Below, one piece after another: positions 1 through 10,421 of a DNA stretch of 64,000 nt (positions are counted from its first letter, which is position 1; every line of letters begins with the position of its first letter). The notes beneath the pieces are model-generated. The model had not been told where the DNA came from and searched no databases. It saw only the letters and a list, made by a program, of their open reading frames with translations. The position numbers and the translations under genes were made by a program. The DNA is from Bubalus kerabau (taxonomy: Eukaryota > Chordata > Mammalia > Artiodactyla > Bovidae), in the NCBI RefSeq assembly GCF_029407905.1, contig NC_073630.1:30707001-30771000 (forward strand), in the 5' to 3' direction.

Positions 1-358
1 TAGTGTTGGAGAAGACTCTTGAGAGTCCCTTGGACTGCAAGGAGATCCAACCAGTCCATCCTAAAGGAGATCAGTCCTGGGTGTTCATTGGAGGGACTGA
101 TGTTGAAGCTGAAACTCCAATACTTTGGTCACTTGATGTGAAGAATTGACTCATTTGAAAAGACCCTGATGCTGGGAAAGACTGAAGGCAGGAGGAGAAG
201 GGGATGAGGGAGGATGAGATGGTTGGATGGCATCACCGACTCAATGGACATGAATTTGGGTGGGCTCTGGGAGTTGGTGATGGACAGGGAGGCAGGCATG
301 CTGCAGTTCATGGGGTCACAAAGAGTCGGACATGACTGAGCGACTGAACTGAACTGAT
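1..358 (+). mobile_element. BovB LINE, 3' end fragment
   Basis: The sequence matches the 3' part of BovB (RTE clade), entering the window already inside the element. It shows the typical run from the RT C-terminal region through the conserved 3' end, closing with the GACTGAGCGACTGAACTGAA tail. The same sequence recurs in inverse orientation at 1891, 14254, 34673 and 57148. It is 5' truncated by the window edge and non-coding. Confidence 0.9.
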
Positions 359-692
359 TGTACAACGATAACATATAATATTATACAGTAACTCTAATTT
401 GATAAAAATTTTAAAAAAAATTGAGATCCTTTGTGAGGAGGAGGAAATGACACAGAGTAGGCCAATGAGTTTTAGTCCTGGACAAAAATAAACAGATTCA
501 TAGAAAAACACCATTCTTTAAACAGCACTGAGGTGCACAATGTGAACCATTTAACTATGCACTTCAAAATGATTAATGTGGTACAGTTTATATTATGCAT
601 ATTTTACTATAGTTGGAAAAAAAGAGCATTGATAATTATTATTGGATTCTTATGTCTGCTGATCATGTTAATGTACTGGGATGGAGACTTGT
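359..692. other. Intergenic, A/T-rich, no gene seen
   Basis: No coding potential is visible. The stretch around 520-620 resembles the A/T-rich 3' tail common in old mammalian LINE copies, but it is too diverged for a firm family call. Confidence 0.4.
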
Positions 693-911
693 GCTGTGTG
701 CTCAGTTGCTCAGTTGTGTCCAACTCTTTGTGACCCCATGGAGCATGGCCTGCCAGGCTTCTCTGTCCATGGGATTTTCCAGACCAGACAAGAATACTGG
801 AGTGGGTTGCCATTTCCTTCTCTAGGGGATCTTCCCAACCCAGGGGTTGAACACACACCTCTTGTGTCTCCTGCATTGGTAGGCAGATTCTTCATCACTG
901 TGTCACCTGGG
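693..911 (-). mobile_element. Bov-tA SINE (tRNA-Glu-derived), minus
   Basis: This is a typical ruminant Bov-tA element read in reverse: the CTCAGTTGTGTCCAACTCTT end, the central CCAGACAAGAATACTGGAGT block, and the tRNA-like part with TCTCCTGCATTG and GGCAGATTCTT. It lies in the flank upstream of GAR1. Confidence 0.9.
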
Positions 912-1837
912 TATATAACATTTTTATGCAGGATTTTCTGAGACATAAAAACTAATTCAATGGTTCTTTCAGGGTAAAAGGATAGAAAAAGGCTGATCTA
1001 ATGGATGGGAAATGGAGCTCTTCCAAGAAGGAGGTGATTGCCCGTGGCAGAGAAAGAGAAGCAAGGCAATGATGCTGGTCTGATGGGGCAGAAAAATGGT
1101 GTAGAGCACTGGAGGGAAACAAAATTAATTATACAGAAGCCCTAGTCAATGGAGAAATTTTACTTTAGACTTGTTACTAAAGGAAATGGGAAACTATTTA
1201 GGGTCCTGAAGATGGCTATGGTATGAGGAAACTCTATTAAGTTCAGTATGTCATCACATGCATTACAGATGGAGGGAAGAAAAGAGTGGAGGCATTTATT
1301 TCAAGACAACAAAGATGCTCAGAATGTGAGGATGTTGTAGTTCACTGCAATTATTTCTCGACTTTTGAGTTGTTGTAGATTATGTTGGGTGATTTAGGAT
1401 AGGAATAACAGAGGAGAGTGTAGTAGCGGCAACAGGAGGCTTGTATCGACAGTATGAATCTACTTTAGGTGTAATGAATAGAAATAGATGGCTTTAAATA
1501 AAGAGACTGCCACCGAGGTTTGGTGGGGATGATGATAGGAGACTGCTCAGATGTCGGAGTCCAAAGATTCAGAAACCAAGAGTATGATGCTACCATGAAG
1601 ACAAACAGGGAACTGGAATGATGAAAAACTTGAAAAGAGGAAGGAGGTGGTCATACAGCGAAGGATTGATGGGGTATGAGAATCCATGGTTTCACTTTGT
1701 CCCTCTAATTAGTTGGGGAAGTTTCTTCCCTTCTGTTAGTTTCTTACATGTAAAACAAAGAGATATCATGTAATCTTGAAGGTTCCATAGGAGTTCAATG
1801 GTTTCAACACATTGAGTTGGAGAAAACAGACACCAAG
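912..1837. other. Intergenic, nothing recognised
   Basis: Purine-rich sequence with no long reading frame, no splice-like homology to a known gene and no repeat I can name. It could be old decayed repeat sequence. Confidence 0.4.
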
Positions 1838-2652
1838 ACTGCACAGTCCATGGAGTCGCAGAGTTGGACATGACTGAGTGACTGAACTGAATGTCACTCA
1901 GTCGTGTCCGACTCTTTGCGACCCCATGAATTGCAGCACGCCAGGCCTCCCTGGCCATCACTATCTCCCGGAGTCCACTCAAACTCATGTCCATCGAGAT
2001 GCCATCCAGCCATCTCATCCTCTGTCGTCCCCTTTTCCTCCTGCCCCCAATCCCTCCTAGCATCAGAGTCTTTCCAATGAGTCAACTCTTCGCATGAGGT
2101 GGCCAAAGTACTGGAGTTTCAGCTTTAGCATTATTCCTTCCAAAGAAATCCCAGGACTGATCTCCTTTAGAATGGACTATGGACTGGTTTGTATCTCCTT
2201 GCAGTCCAAGGGACTCAAGAGTCTTCTCCAACACCACAGTTCAAAAGCATCAATTCTTCGGCGCTCAGCTTTCTTCACAGTCCAACTCTCGCATCCATAC
2301 ATGACCACTGGAAAAACCATAGCCTTGACTAGACGGACCTTTGTTGGCAAAGTAATGTCTCTGCTTTTCAATATGCTTATCTAGGTTGGTCATAACTTTC
2401 CTTCCAAGGAGTAAGTGTCTTTTAATTTCATGGCTGCAGTCACCACTGCAGTGATTTTGGAGCCCCCCAAAATAAAGTCTGACACTGTTTTCATTGTTTC
2501 CCCATCTATTTCCCATGAAGTGATGGGACCATATGCCATGATCTTCGTTTTCTGAATGTTGAGCTTTAAGCCAACTTTTTCACTCTCCTCTTTCACTCTC
2601 ATCAAGAGGCTTTTTAGTTCCTCTTCACTTTCTGCCTTAAGGGTGGTGACCA
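1838..2652 (-). mobile_element. BovB LINE 3' fragment, minus, with inverted tip
   Basis: From about 1891 to 2652 the minus strand reads as BovB: RT C-terminal peptides such as ESWTVKKAERRRIDAFELWC and LLMRVKEESEKVGLKLNIQ, interrupted by frameshifts. The 54 bases before it (1838-1891) are the same 3' end in the opposite orientation, so the two tips face each other and can pair. The 5' end is truncated near 2652, where GAR1 promoter sequence begins. Confidence 0.85.
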
Positions 2653-2689
2653 TAGGATAAAACGATGGGCACAGTACTGCCCACAATCT

Positions 2690-3307
2690 TGCGTACTTCA
2701 AAGGATCCGGAAGAAACAAACGACTTGAAAGAACTCAGACAAGCCCTTTCATTGGATTCGGATGCGGACAGATCCACCTTCCGGCAGAGCGCGGCTCAAA
2801 TCTCCTCAGCAGACAACTCGGGGAGCCGCAACCAACTGTCGAGCAAGAGGACCGCAGCGCAGTCTAACAATACAGCACGCACCTCCACTCAGCTCCCAAC
2901 CGGAACTCGTTGGGCCGCGGAGAGAGGGGCGGGCCCTGACGCCAGTCATCGCCAAGGGCAACGCCGCAGAGCGGAACTTCCTGCAACGTCATGCTTCAAA
3001 GGACGCCGATATTGTGTGTCACTTCCTCTGCTCGCCGTAGGCAAGTAAAGCTGATTGTCGTAAAGTAACGGTTGATGTTGAGATATTACTGATACTCTTC
3101 CAGCATTGAAGGCTCTTTCGGACAGGCGACAGCGTACCTGCTTCCGCAGGTGCCTGGCTTTTTTTCTAAACCAGTTATTCGAGTTTCTAGGTGATTCCCT
3201 CCCCACCTTCAGTTTTGTCCCGGTACGGTGGCCGAAGAGGCTCGTGTGAGGCGGAAGTACCGGGCGGGTGGGTGTGAGCACCCGGGCCTGAGGTGCACGT
3301 GGCGCCG
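2690..3307 (+). promoter_or_regulatory. GAR1: GAR1 promoter and non-coding exon 1 region
   Basis: A GC-rich, CpG-containing region without a TATA box lies just upstream of GAR1. Visible motifs are an ETS-like CCGGAAG at 2707, an inverted CCAAT (ATTGG) at 2751, an Sp1-type GGGGCGGGCC at 2926, a CRE-like ACGTCA at 2986 and inverted ETS cores (CTTCCT) near 2980 and 3022. This is a housekeeping-type promoter. A consensus donor, CCG|GTAAGT, at 3307/3308 most likely ends the untranslated first exon. The transcription start cannot be fixed from sequence; somewhere between 3000 and 3250 is plausible. Confidence 0.65.
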
Positions 3308-3362
3308 GTAAGTAGCAGGAGGAGGGTAAGCGGTCTGAGAATGTTGGACGTGGAACCCAGCG

Positions 3363-3384
3363 GAGGGAGGGAGGGAGGGAGGGA
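3363..3384 (+). repeat. (GGGA)n tract with G-quadruplex potential
   Basis: Five or so GGG runs separated by single A residues lie about 60 bp downstream of the inferred GAR1 exon 1 donor. They are on the non-template strand, in intron 1. Confidence 0.7.
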
Positions 3385-3647
3385 ATGCGGCTGAGGCCCT
3401 TCCTGCCTGCTGGGGGAGGAGGTATTCACCCGGGGCGACGGGGCTCGTGATGAGTGGTCGGTCGGCGCTCACAGGGCTGTCGGCAGGTCACACTCACCTT
3501 TCGGGCGAGTCTCTGGCCCTCTGGCCGTGGTTGAGGTGGCAGAGTTGCTGTTATCATTGTTGTCCGCGTTTACGGTTTCTGACTGAGGCCCAGAGGCCCC
3601 AGTGACTGAATGGCACGCACTGTTTGTCTCACCAGATAGGAGCGAAC

Positions 3648-3846
3648 ATGTCTTTTCGAGGTGGAGGTCGCGGAGGATTTAATCGAGGTGGCGGCTTCGG
3701 TCGCGGCGGCAGCAACAACAACCACTTCCGAGGTGGAGGCGGCGGTAATTTCAGAGGCGGCGGCGGCAGAGGAGGATTCGGACGAGGGGGAGGCCGTGGA
3801 GGCTTTAACAAAGGCCAAGACCAAGGACCTCCAGAACAAGTAGTTT
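3648..3846 (+). CDS. GAR1: GAR1 coding exon 2 (N-terminal RGG domain)
   Basis: The exon probably begins at 3636, after acceptor CTCACCAG, with 12 untranslated bases before the ATG. It encodes residues 1-66 plus one base of Leu67: the glycine/arginine-rich domain with FRGG and FGRGG repeats, then the linker [13 protein letters not shown]. The donor is GTATGT at 3847. Confidence 0.95.
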
Positions 3847-6800
3847 GTATGTAGGCTTCAGAGCTTGACCTACTTGGGCGCGGAGGGTGGAATGGAGTCG
3901 GGGGCGGAGGTTGTAGGTGTGTGTTATTAGGAAGTTTGACTAGGAGTCTGGTGCTGAAAGGTAGATGCAGCAGCTGTCTTTCTCAGGGGGTTGGTTCTTA
4001 GTTGTGGAGTCAAGCCTACGGAGAGGCGGTAAACTGACTTCACACCGTGCTGTAGAAAGTAAGAAAGCTGAAGGACACCTAAAATGCATTATGGAAACAG
4101 AACTAGAGTTTTGGCTAAAAGGGAGATATAAATAGGTATTTTATGTCCTTACCCGTACTGTTTCCATTTTACAGATAAGAAAATTGATTCAGAGTTAAGT
4201 TTCTTTGCTAGGGTCATAGTGATGAGTGATCAGTAAGGATATATTTGAGATACAAAGCCAAGTTTCCTGACTCTTAATTGCCACTCTTAAGTAAATGAAG
4301 TGAGTTAAAAAAAAAAAAAAAAAAAACATAACTTGCTGAGAAGGGAAACTGCACAGGGGAGTAAAAAAAAATAAAGACCTAATTAGAGCAGTTTTGGGGT
4401 AATTATCAAAGAGATAGGGTAGAAGTTTTAGAAAGTGAGACAAAATTTGATAGTAGACAAAGAGGAGACAGGATAAATAGAGTCTAATACATGAAGAGAA
4501 AGGTGGATCAGTATGCAAAATGGTGTAAAGAGGTCAGTGGCTAGAGTCAAAGGTCCTGTCCCCGTAACAGTCCATGCATGACACATTGAGAGCATTGCGA
4601 AAGTGAAGAAAAAAGAAAGGGTTAGATGGGAGAGAGATTTCAGTGGAAACAAACTTAGAACTTGACTAATACTAGAAATAAAAGGTTCTTGATTTTGAAC
4701 CTGGGTGATGGGAATTGAGATTTGGTTTTATAGGAATATGGTGAGTATTTTAGTTTGGGGTGGATGTAAGTTAGATATAAAAGTAGTTATATGAAATTCC
4801 AGACTTTCTTGATAAGGATCGAAGAGTCAGTGAAAAGGTGGTAGTGGGAAGTTTTAAAAGGGGAAGGAGGGAAAAAAGGCAGGAGAACAATAGATTGTCT
4901 TAGAGTTATGGATGGGGAGAAGGAAGAAGAGACAATAGAATGAAGCATAGTATTTAATCAAATAATAATAGTAACTATAATAAAATAACTTACAAGTTGA
5001 GTGGTCTCAATGTGCCAGGCACTTTCTAAGCACTTGACACTTATTGTTGTACTTAATCCTCACAGTACTAGGTGTTAGGCGAGGGTTTTGTTGTTAGCCC
5101 TACATTAAAGAGGAAGACACTGAAGAATAGAAAAGGTTAGACCCTTACTCCAGGTCACATAGCTAGTATTTGGTGGAGTTAGTACTAAGCCAGGAAGGCT
5201 TTTTTGCCTTAAGACAGATATGGTGAAATCCCAGGCAGCCAAGAGGAAAGCTTCTAGAAGAGATTGGTCAATATCATTTGAAACTGTTTTATATTTTAAC
5301 AATTTCATGTCCTATTTCAGTGTTAGGAGAGTTCCTGCACCCTTGTGAAGATGACATAGTGTGTAAATGTACCACAGATGAAAATAAAGTACCTTATTTC
5401 AATGCTCCAGTTTATTTAGAAAACAAAGAACAAATTGGAAAAGTGGATGAAATATTTGGACAGCTTAGAGATTTTGTATCCTTTTTAATTGAAGATGTAG
5501 CAATCCTGTTGAAAGGTCATGATTTGTTTTTTCTGGAGTTAAGTATTGATTAAACTGAACTTGGTGCTTCATTGAAATGGATGCAGTATTGCTAAGATTG
5601 GACCATAAAGGAGAACCAAGACAGGGGAATGCATTTCCACATAAATTGAAAAGATAGGCCTCTTAAGTGTGCCTTCCTTTTTGGAAGGTTTTGGAAATGA
5701 TTGTCACTTGGATCAGTGCCACTTGAGTTACTTTGCTTTCACTATGATGATGCTACTGCAATAGTATGGTGGAACTGGAAGTTTTAAAACAAAAACTTCA
5801 CTTCTGTTTGGAAACCTCATTTCTTACTTTTCGTGAATATTTCTGTATATTCTAACCTTGTTATTTTAAAAATGACATGTGAATTCAGAAGATTATCTTT
5901 CATTATAATTGCTTATTCCTTAATAAAATTAATAGTATTTCTCAGTTAAATTATCAGAGAACATGAAAGCATCATCCTTTAAAAAACTACAGAAGGTGAG
6001 TCAAGCTGACACCTAGATCCTTGGTTTTTTAAATGAATGACCTACCTTAGGACAGTTTTACTTAAAGGTACTTGAGACTTCCTCAGTGTATCACTAGTGA
6101 AGTTAGAGGGTTGGGATTTGACCCAGGCAGTTTTGAGTCTAGTGTGTCGGTTCTTAATGATTATATTATATTACCCCCCAGCTCATCACACTAATTGTTT
6201 CTATTATACTTCCAGTTTTATATAGACCCATATAAGCTGCTGCCGTTGCAGAGGTTTCTACCTCGACCTCCTGGTGAAAAGGGACCTCCAAGAGGTGGTG
6301 GCAGGGGAGGTCAAGGAGGAGGAAGAGGCAGAGGTGGCAGAGGTGGTAGAGGTGGTAAGTTCCCCATGGAGGAAAATTTCTAATGAGATTTCAAAGTCAC
6401 AGCCTATTTAAAGAGTACAATTTAATTTTGAATATAAGCCAACTTCTCTTATGGTTATTTATTTCTTTTAGTAAAGCTCTTTTCAAATCTTGGCAGATTA
6501 CTATAGTAATAATGCTTAGTTTCTATAACGTATAGGATTATCTTAATTGAATTTTTTTAATTAGTATTTAACAAAACTTCATGAAGGTGGGTGATATCTT
6601 TATTTTTATGGATGAGGAAATGGAAGCTTAGAAATGTTAATTTGTCCTAATCAAACAAGTGGTGGCTCAGAAATAAAACCAGTATCTTCTGATGTCATGT
6701 CAAAGACTATTACCAATAAATTCATTGCTTTGATTTCAGTATGTTGATATTATGTATTTCCCCACAGCTTTGGTACATTTACTGTGTAGGCAGCCAGGTG

Positions 6801-9800
6801 ATAAGCAAGGTTGGGGATGAGCTAGGATGCGGCATCTGGGAATGATGTGCTAGGTGGGTGACAGGATGATGGGCAGAGCCAAAGTGGTAAGGAAGAGGAG
6901 CTGCCAAGTGGGTTACTGTATCAGAAAAGAGAATTCTGTTTTCACTTTTGCCTGTCAATTTAACGAATGTTTCACTCTGTAAATGTGCCTTTTTGGGATC
7001 TAGATAACTTGGAGATAATCTCTTAAGAGATATGTTTATATTTATTTCTTTGGAAGTATCCCTTTAAGAATTTGAATGCAGATCCCCTCATTCCCATTTT
7101 ATATTCAGTCTTATATATAATAGTTCAAAAAATTCACAACTCTATTTTCTTAAAATCTTAATCTTTTTATATTGTATTTTGGACATATATGTTTGTTTCT
7201 GTATAATTTCTCTTTTTATGTTTCATCATTCTTTTACAAAGCTATCCCCCAAAATAAGTAAAAGTAGGGACTGCAGTAGGAAGCCAAATGTATTGAATAA
7301 TAGAAAAAAATTATTTAAAATTTTAAAATTTCAAAGCTCTTCAGCATATGAACATCAGTGTCTGTTTCCAGCTCAGTTAACCTTAAATGTTGTATCCATG
7401 GTACTTCCCAGGTGGCGCTAGTGGTAAAGAATCCACCTGCCAATATAGGAGACTTAAGGGACATGGGTTCGATCCCTGGGTTGGGAAGATTCCTTGGAGG
7501 AGGGCATGCCAACCCATTCCAGTCTTCTTGCCTGGAGAATCCGATAGACAGAGGGGCCTGGTGGGCTACAGTCCATCAGGTCACAAAGAGTTGGACACGA
7601 CTGAAGCAGCTTAGCAGGCATGGTAGTACTCCCAAAACCAAACCACCCATGTCTGCTACTTTTTGTTCTTAGAATTAAGAAGCCTTAGTGCAGTTTAAAA
7701 AGTATATACCATAAGCAAAAGTTGAGGTACAAATACCTTTAACAATAGGGCTAAATTGAACTTTAAAGTAACAAGCTTTTCTAATGTAGTAAAACAAAAC
7801 TTGTTTAAAAAGTTGTAACCAAGGATTTTACCTTTCCGCTGGATTGAGAAACTACTACTGTTTCTCCATTTTTATCTTTTAAAAAATTCTGTGGGATAAA
7901 ATAAGTGAATATATGTTAGGTTGGTGCAGAAACAATTGTAATTTTGCATTGTTGAACTTTGCCCTTTGATATTAGAATACATTCTTAAATATGATTATAT
8001 TATACCTCATTTTAATGCACATTTCTTTATATTTTTTGCTAATGACATTAGCAATAAAAATACAAAGATCATGGCATCCGGTCCTATCACTTCATGACAA
8101 ATAGGTGGGGAAAATGTGGAAACAGTGTCAGATTTCATTTTCTTGGGCTCCAAAATCACTGCAGATGGTGACTGAAGCCACAAAATTAAAAGATGCTTGC
8201 TCCTTGGAAGGAAAGCTGTGACAAACCTAGACCACGTTTTAAAAAGCAGAGATGTTACTTTGCTGACAAAAGTCCGTCTAGTCAAAGCTGTGGTTTTTCC
8301 AGTAGTCATGTGTGAATATGAGAATTGGACAATAAAGAAAGCTGAGTGTCAAAGAACTGGTGCTTTCAAATTGTGGTGCTGGAGAGGACTCTTTGAGAGT
8401 CCCTTGAACTGCAAAGAGATCAGATCAGTCAATTCTAAAGGAAATCAGTCCAGAATATTCATTGGAAGGACTGGTGCTGAATTTGAAGGTCCAATATTTT
8501 GGCCCCCTGATTTTAAGAGCCGACTCATTGGAAAAGACCCTGATGCTGGGAACGATTGAAGGCAGGAGAAGGGACCACAGAGGATGAAATGGTTGGATGG
8601 CATGACTGACTCAATGGACATGTTTGAGCAAACTCAACATGATAGTGAAGGACAGGAAAGCCTGGCATGCTGCATGCAGTTCATGGGGTCAGAAAGAGTC
8701 AGACACGATGTAGTGATTGAACAACAACAACAATGACATATTACTTGCTGTTTATTTTGTATGTATTTTAGACTATGGAAATGATGTTAGACAAAAAGCA
8801 AAATCGAGCAGTTTTCTTATTTGAGTTCAAAAATGGGTCATGAAGCAGTGGAGATAACTTGCAACATCAAGAACTCATTTGGCCCGGGAACTAACAAATG
8901 TACAGCGCAGTGGTGGTTCAAGAAGTTTTGCAAAGGAAACGAGAGCCTTGATGAGTGCAGAGGCTGGCCACTGGAAAGTGACTTCGAGCCATTGAGAGCC
9001 CCATTAAAGCCAATCCTCTTAAAAGTACACGAGAAGTTGCCGAAGAACTTATTGACCATTCTATGGTGGTTTACATTTGAAGCAAATTGGAAAGGTGAAA
9101 AAGCTTGACGAGAGGGTGCCTCATGAGCTGCTGCAAAAAAAAAATCATTTCAGTGTGTCATCCTCTTTTATTCTATGCAACAACAATGAGGCATTTCTTG
9201 ATTGAATTGTGACGTGCAACAAAAAGTGGATTTTATATGATGCCAGTGATGACCAGCTCAGTGGTTGGATTGATAAGAGGCTGTAAAAGACTTCCCTAAG
9301 CCAAACTTGCACCAAAAAAAGGGTAATGGTCACCATTTGGTGGTCTGCTGCCAGGCTTCTGATCCGCTACAGCTTTCTGAATCCTGGTGAAACCATTACA
9401 TCTGAGAAGTATCCTCAGCAAATTGATGAGATGCACCGAAAACTTGCAGTGCTTGCAGCTGGATCAATAGAATGGGCCCTATTCTTTTCCGTGACAACAC
9501 TTGATCTAATGTCGAACAGCCAGCACTTCAAAACTTGAACAAATTGGGCTGTGAAGTTTTGCCTCATTTGCTGAATTCACCAGACCTCTAGCCTTATTCA
9601 TCTGACCTCTTGGCAAATGACTACAACTTCTTCAAGCATCTTGACAACTTTTTGCAGGGAAGAAGCTTCCACAACCAGCAGGATACAGAAAATGCTCTCC
9701 AAGAGTTCGTTGAATCCCATAGCATGGGTTTTTATGTTACAGGAATAAACAAACTTATTTCTCGTTGGCAAAAGTGTGTTGGTTGTAATGGTTCCTGTTT

Positions 9801-10421
9801 TGATTAATAAGGAAGTGCTTGAGCCTAGTTATAATTTAAAATTCAGGGTCTGAAACTGCAGTGACTTTTGTAACAACCTAATACTGTTCTTTATAATTGT
9901 AAGAAATATATTGATGTTTATAGCTTATCAAAATATGATAGGTTACAGTTATTTAATTAATATTTCCTTTATTTTTAGGCGGTTTTAGAGGTGGAAGAGG
10001 AGGTGGAGGTTTCAGAGGAGGAAGAGGGGGTGGTGGTTTCAGAGGTGAGTGGGAAAAAAAAAACTTGAAATAACTGAATTTCTAGAAATGGTATTGTCTA
10101 CTAACTTTTATTTCTTTTTGCCAGCAAGTATGTAGAACACCATGGTATTCCTTTTTTTAGCTGAATATACAGTTTCATTTTATATCACGTTTACTTTTGA
10201 ATTTTTTCACCTGCTTCTGCTTTACTTTGCTGTATTATTAATTTGAAAAGCAAAAAGGTGGTAATATGAATGATAGTTAAATTTGGTAAAGTATGTTTGT
10301 TGAACTTTACCAGAACTAATGCTGATTTTAAACTTGAGTTCTGGCTAATAGTGTTATTTAAAGTTCACTTTTCTATATTTTTAATATTTTCATTTTCTCT
10401 TAATCAGGAAGAGGACATTAA
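3648..10421 (+). CDS. GAR1: GAR1, H/ACA ribonucleoprotein complex subunit 1 (spliced, 210 aa)
   Basis: Coding exons are 3648-3846, 5321-5475, 5936-5995, 6216-6354, 9979-10044 and 10408-10421. They sum to 633 nt (210 codons plus stop), close to the 217 aa I recall for human. The protein is a component of H/ACA snoRNPs with dyskerin, NHP2 and NOP10. It contacts dyskerin, supports rRNA and snRNA pseudouridylation in nucleolus and Cajal bodies, and belongs to the telomerase RNP. It has an N-terminal RGG/GAR domain (residues about 4-58), a conserved Gar1 core (about 66-150, including [15 protein letters not shown] and [13 protein letters not shown]) and a C-terminal RGG domain (about 160-209) ending in RGH. 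The start [10 protein letters not shown] is preceded by an in-frame ATG at 3624 that lies in intron 1, before the AG acceptor at 3635, so it is not used. All junctions keep frame and no inactivating change is seen. Confidence 0.97.
4120..4288 (+). repeat. MIR SINE fossil in GAR1 intron 2
   Basis: It shows the MIR signature 'TTTCCATTTTACAGATAAGAA', then a GTTAAGTTTCTTTGCTAGGGTCA-like segment. It is diverged and ancient, with an A-rich run beginning about 20 bp after it at 4307-4326. Confidence 0.6.
4975..5205 (+). repeat. MIR SINE in GAR1 intron 2
   Basis: Clear MIR landmarks occur in order: ATGTGCCAGGCACTTTCTAA, ACTTAATCCTCACAGTACTA, AAGAGGAAGACACTGAAGAA and CCAGGTCACATAGCTAGTA. This is an old mammalian-wide repeat ending about 115 bp before exon 3. 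Confidence 0.8.
5321..5475 (+). CDS. GAR1: GAR1 coding exon 3 (Gar1 core)
   Basis: Acceptor CCTATTTCAG at 5311-5320. It encodes residues 67-118, the most conserved part of the core fold that docks on dyskerin. It ends in phase 0 after DF, directly at a U12-type donor, GTATCCTTT, at 5476. Reading on past the donor in the same frame gives only a short tail, which is intron. Confidence 0.96.
5476..5935 (+). other. GAR1: GAR1 intron 3, U12-type (minor spliceosome)
   Basis: The donor GTATCCTTT (5476-5484) and the branch element TTCCTTAAT (5916-5924), with its branch A 12-13 nt before the terminal AG at 5934-5935, both match the U12 consensus. The region before the AG is A/T-rich and lacks the pyrimidine tract of a U2 acceptor. 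The 460-bp intron is phase 0. Splicing 5475 to 5936 gives DF|YFSVKL, which matches human as I recall it. Confidence 0.9.
5936..5995 (+). CDS. GAR1: GAR1 coding exon 4
   Basis: Sixty bases encode residues 119-138 ([20 protein letters not shown]). It is bounded by the U12-type acceptor and a strong GTGAGT donor at 5996. It continues the core fold. Confidence 0.95.
6216..6354 (+). CDS. GAR1: GAR1 coding exon 5
   Basis: Acceptor ACTTCCAG at 6208-6215, donor GTAAGT at 6355. It encodes residues 139-184 plus one base: [20 protein letters not shown], which closes the core, followed by the start of the C-terminal RGG domain. Confidence 0.95.
7400..7620 (+). mobile_element. Bov-tA SINE in GAR1 intron 5
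   Basis: The tRNA-like head (CTTCCCAGGTGGCGCTAGTGG, GGTTCGATCCCTGGGTTGGG) is followed by the BovA block and ends near TTAGCAGG. A short target duplication, CATGGTA, is visible at 7397 and 7619. Confidence 0.9.
8041..8739 (+). mobile_element. BovB LINE fragment nested in mariner
   Basis: This is a 5'-truncated BovB 3' end (plus sense) with peptides [20 protein letters not shown] and [15 protein letters not shown] sequence in shifted frames. AATGACAT occurs at 8041-8048 and again at 8732-8739, consistent with a target-site duplication of mariner sequence. The insertion therefore postdates the mariner. Confidence 0.85.
8760..9806 (+). pseudogene. Mariner transposase, degenerate
   Basis: Fragments of a Tc1/mariner transposase run in the expected order. 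The N-terminal helix-turn-helix region has [16 protein letters not shown], then [11 protein letters not shown], a KKWILYD segment with the first catalytic Asp, the [19 protein letters not shown] block, and C-terminal [16 protein letters not shown] through [20 protein letters not shown]. Frameshifts and in-frame stops (after 9107, around 9538 and 9590) break it into at least four pieces, so it is inactive. The usual third Asp region, NSPDL, is followed directly by a stop codon. No sign of fusion to a host gene (as in SETMAR) is present here. Confidence 0.85.
9979..10044 (+). CDS. GAR1: GAR1 coding exon 6 (C-terminal RGG)
   Basis: Acceptor ATTTTTAG, donor GTGAGT at 10045. It encodes near-identical units of the form [10 protein letters not shown] (residues 185-206), RNA-binding and arginine-methylation-type sequence. 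The 3.6-kb intron before it holds the nested mariner and BovB. Confidence 0.93.
10408..10421 (+). CDS. GAR1: GAR1 terminal coding exon
   Basis: Only 14 coding bases after acceptor TTAATCAG: the codon completed across the junction, then R-G-H and stop TAA at 10419-10421. The RGH ending matches the human protein as recalled. Confidence 0.92.

Larger units (their letters stand above)
7916..9881 (+). mobile_element. Mariner (bovine mariner type), interrupted
   Basis: The left end TTAGGTTGGTGCAGAAACAA (7916) pairs with the right end reading TTGTAACAACCTAA to 9881, as in the mariner of cattle and its Hsmar1/SETMAR relatives. A TA follows the right end; the left flank reads TG, so the TA target duplication has one mutated copy. 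Bases 8041-8739 are a younger BovB insertion. Without it the element is about 1.27 kb, near full mariner length. It lies in GAR1 intron 5. Confidence 0.88.

Noticed and set aside
3624..3647. Upstream in-frame ATG (MSHQIGAN) for GAR1
   Set aside because: It lies before the splice acceptor AG at 3635, inside intron 1, and the human protein starts at MSFRGG.
3629..3843. Proline-rich minus frame and alanine/glutamate-rich second + frame over GAR1 exon 2
   Set aside because: Both are alternative-frame readings of the glycine/arginine repeat of GAR1.
8821..9806. Mariner transposase as a domesticated (SETMAR-like) gene
   Set aside because: Multiple stops and frameshifts and no fused SET domain or splice context.
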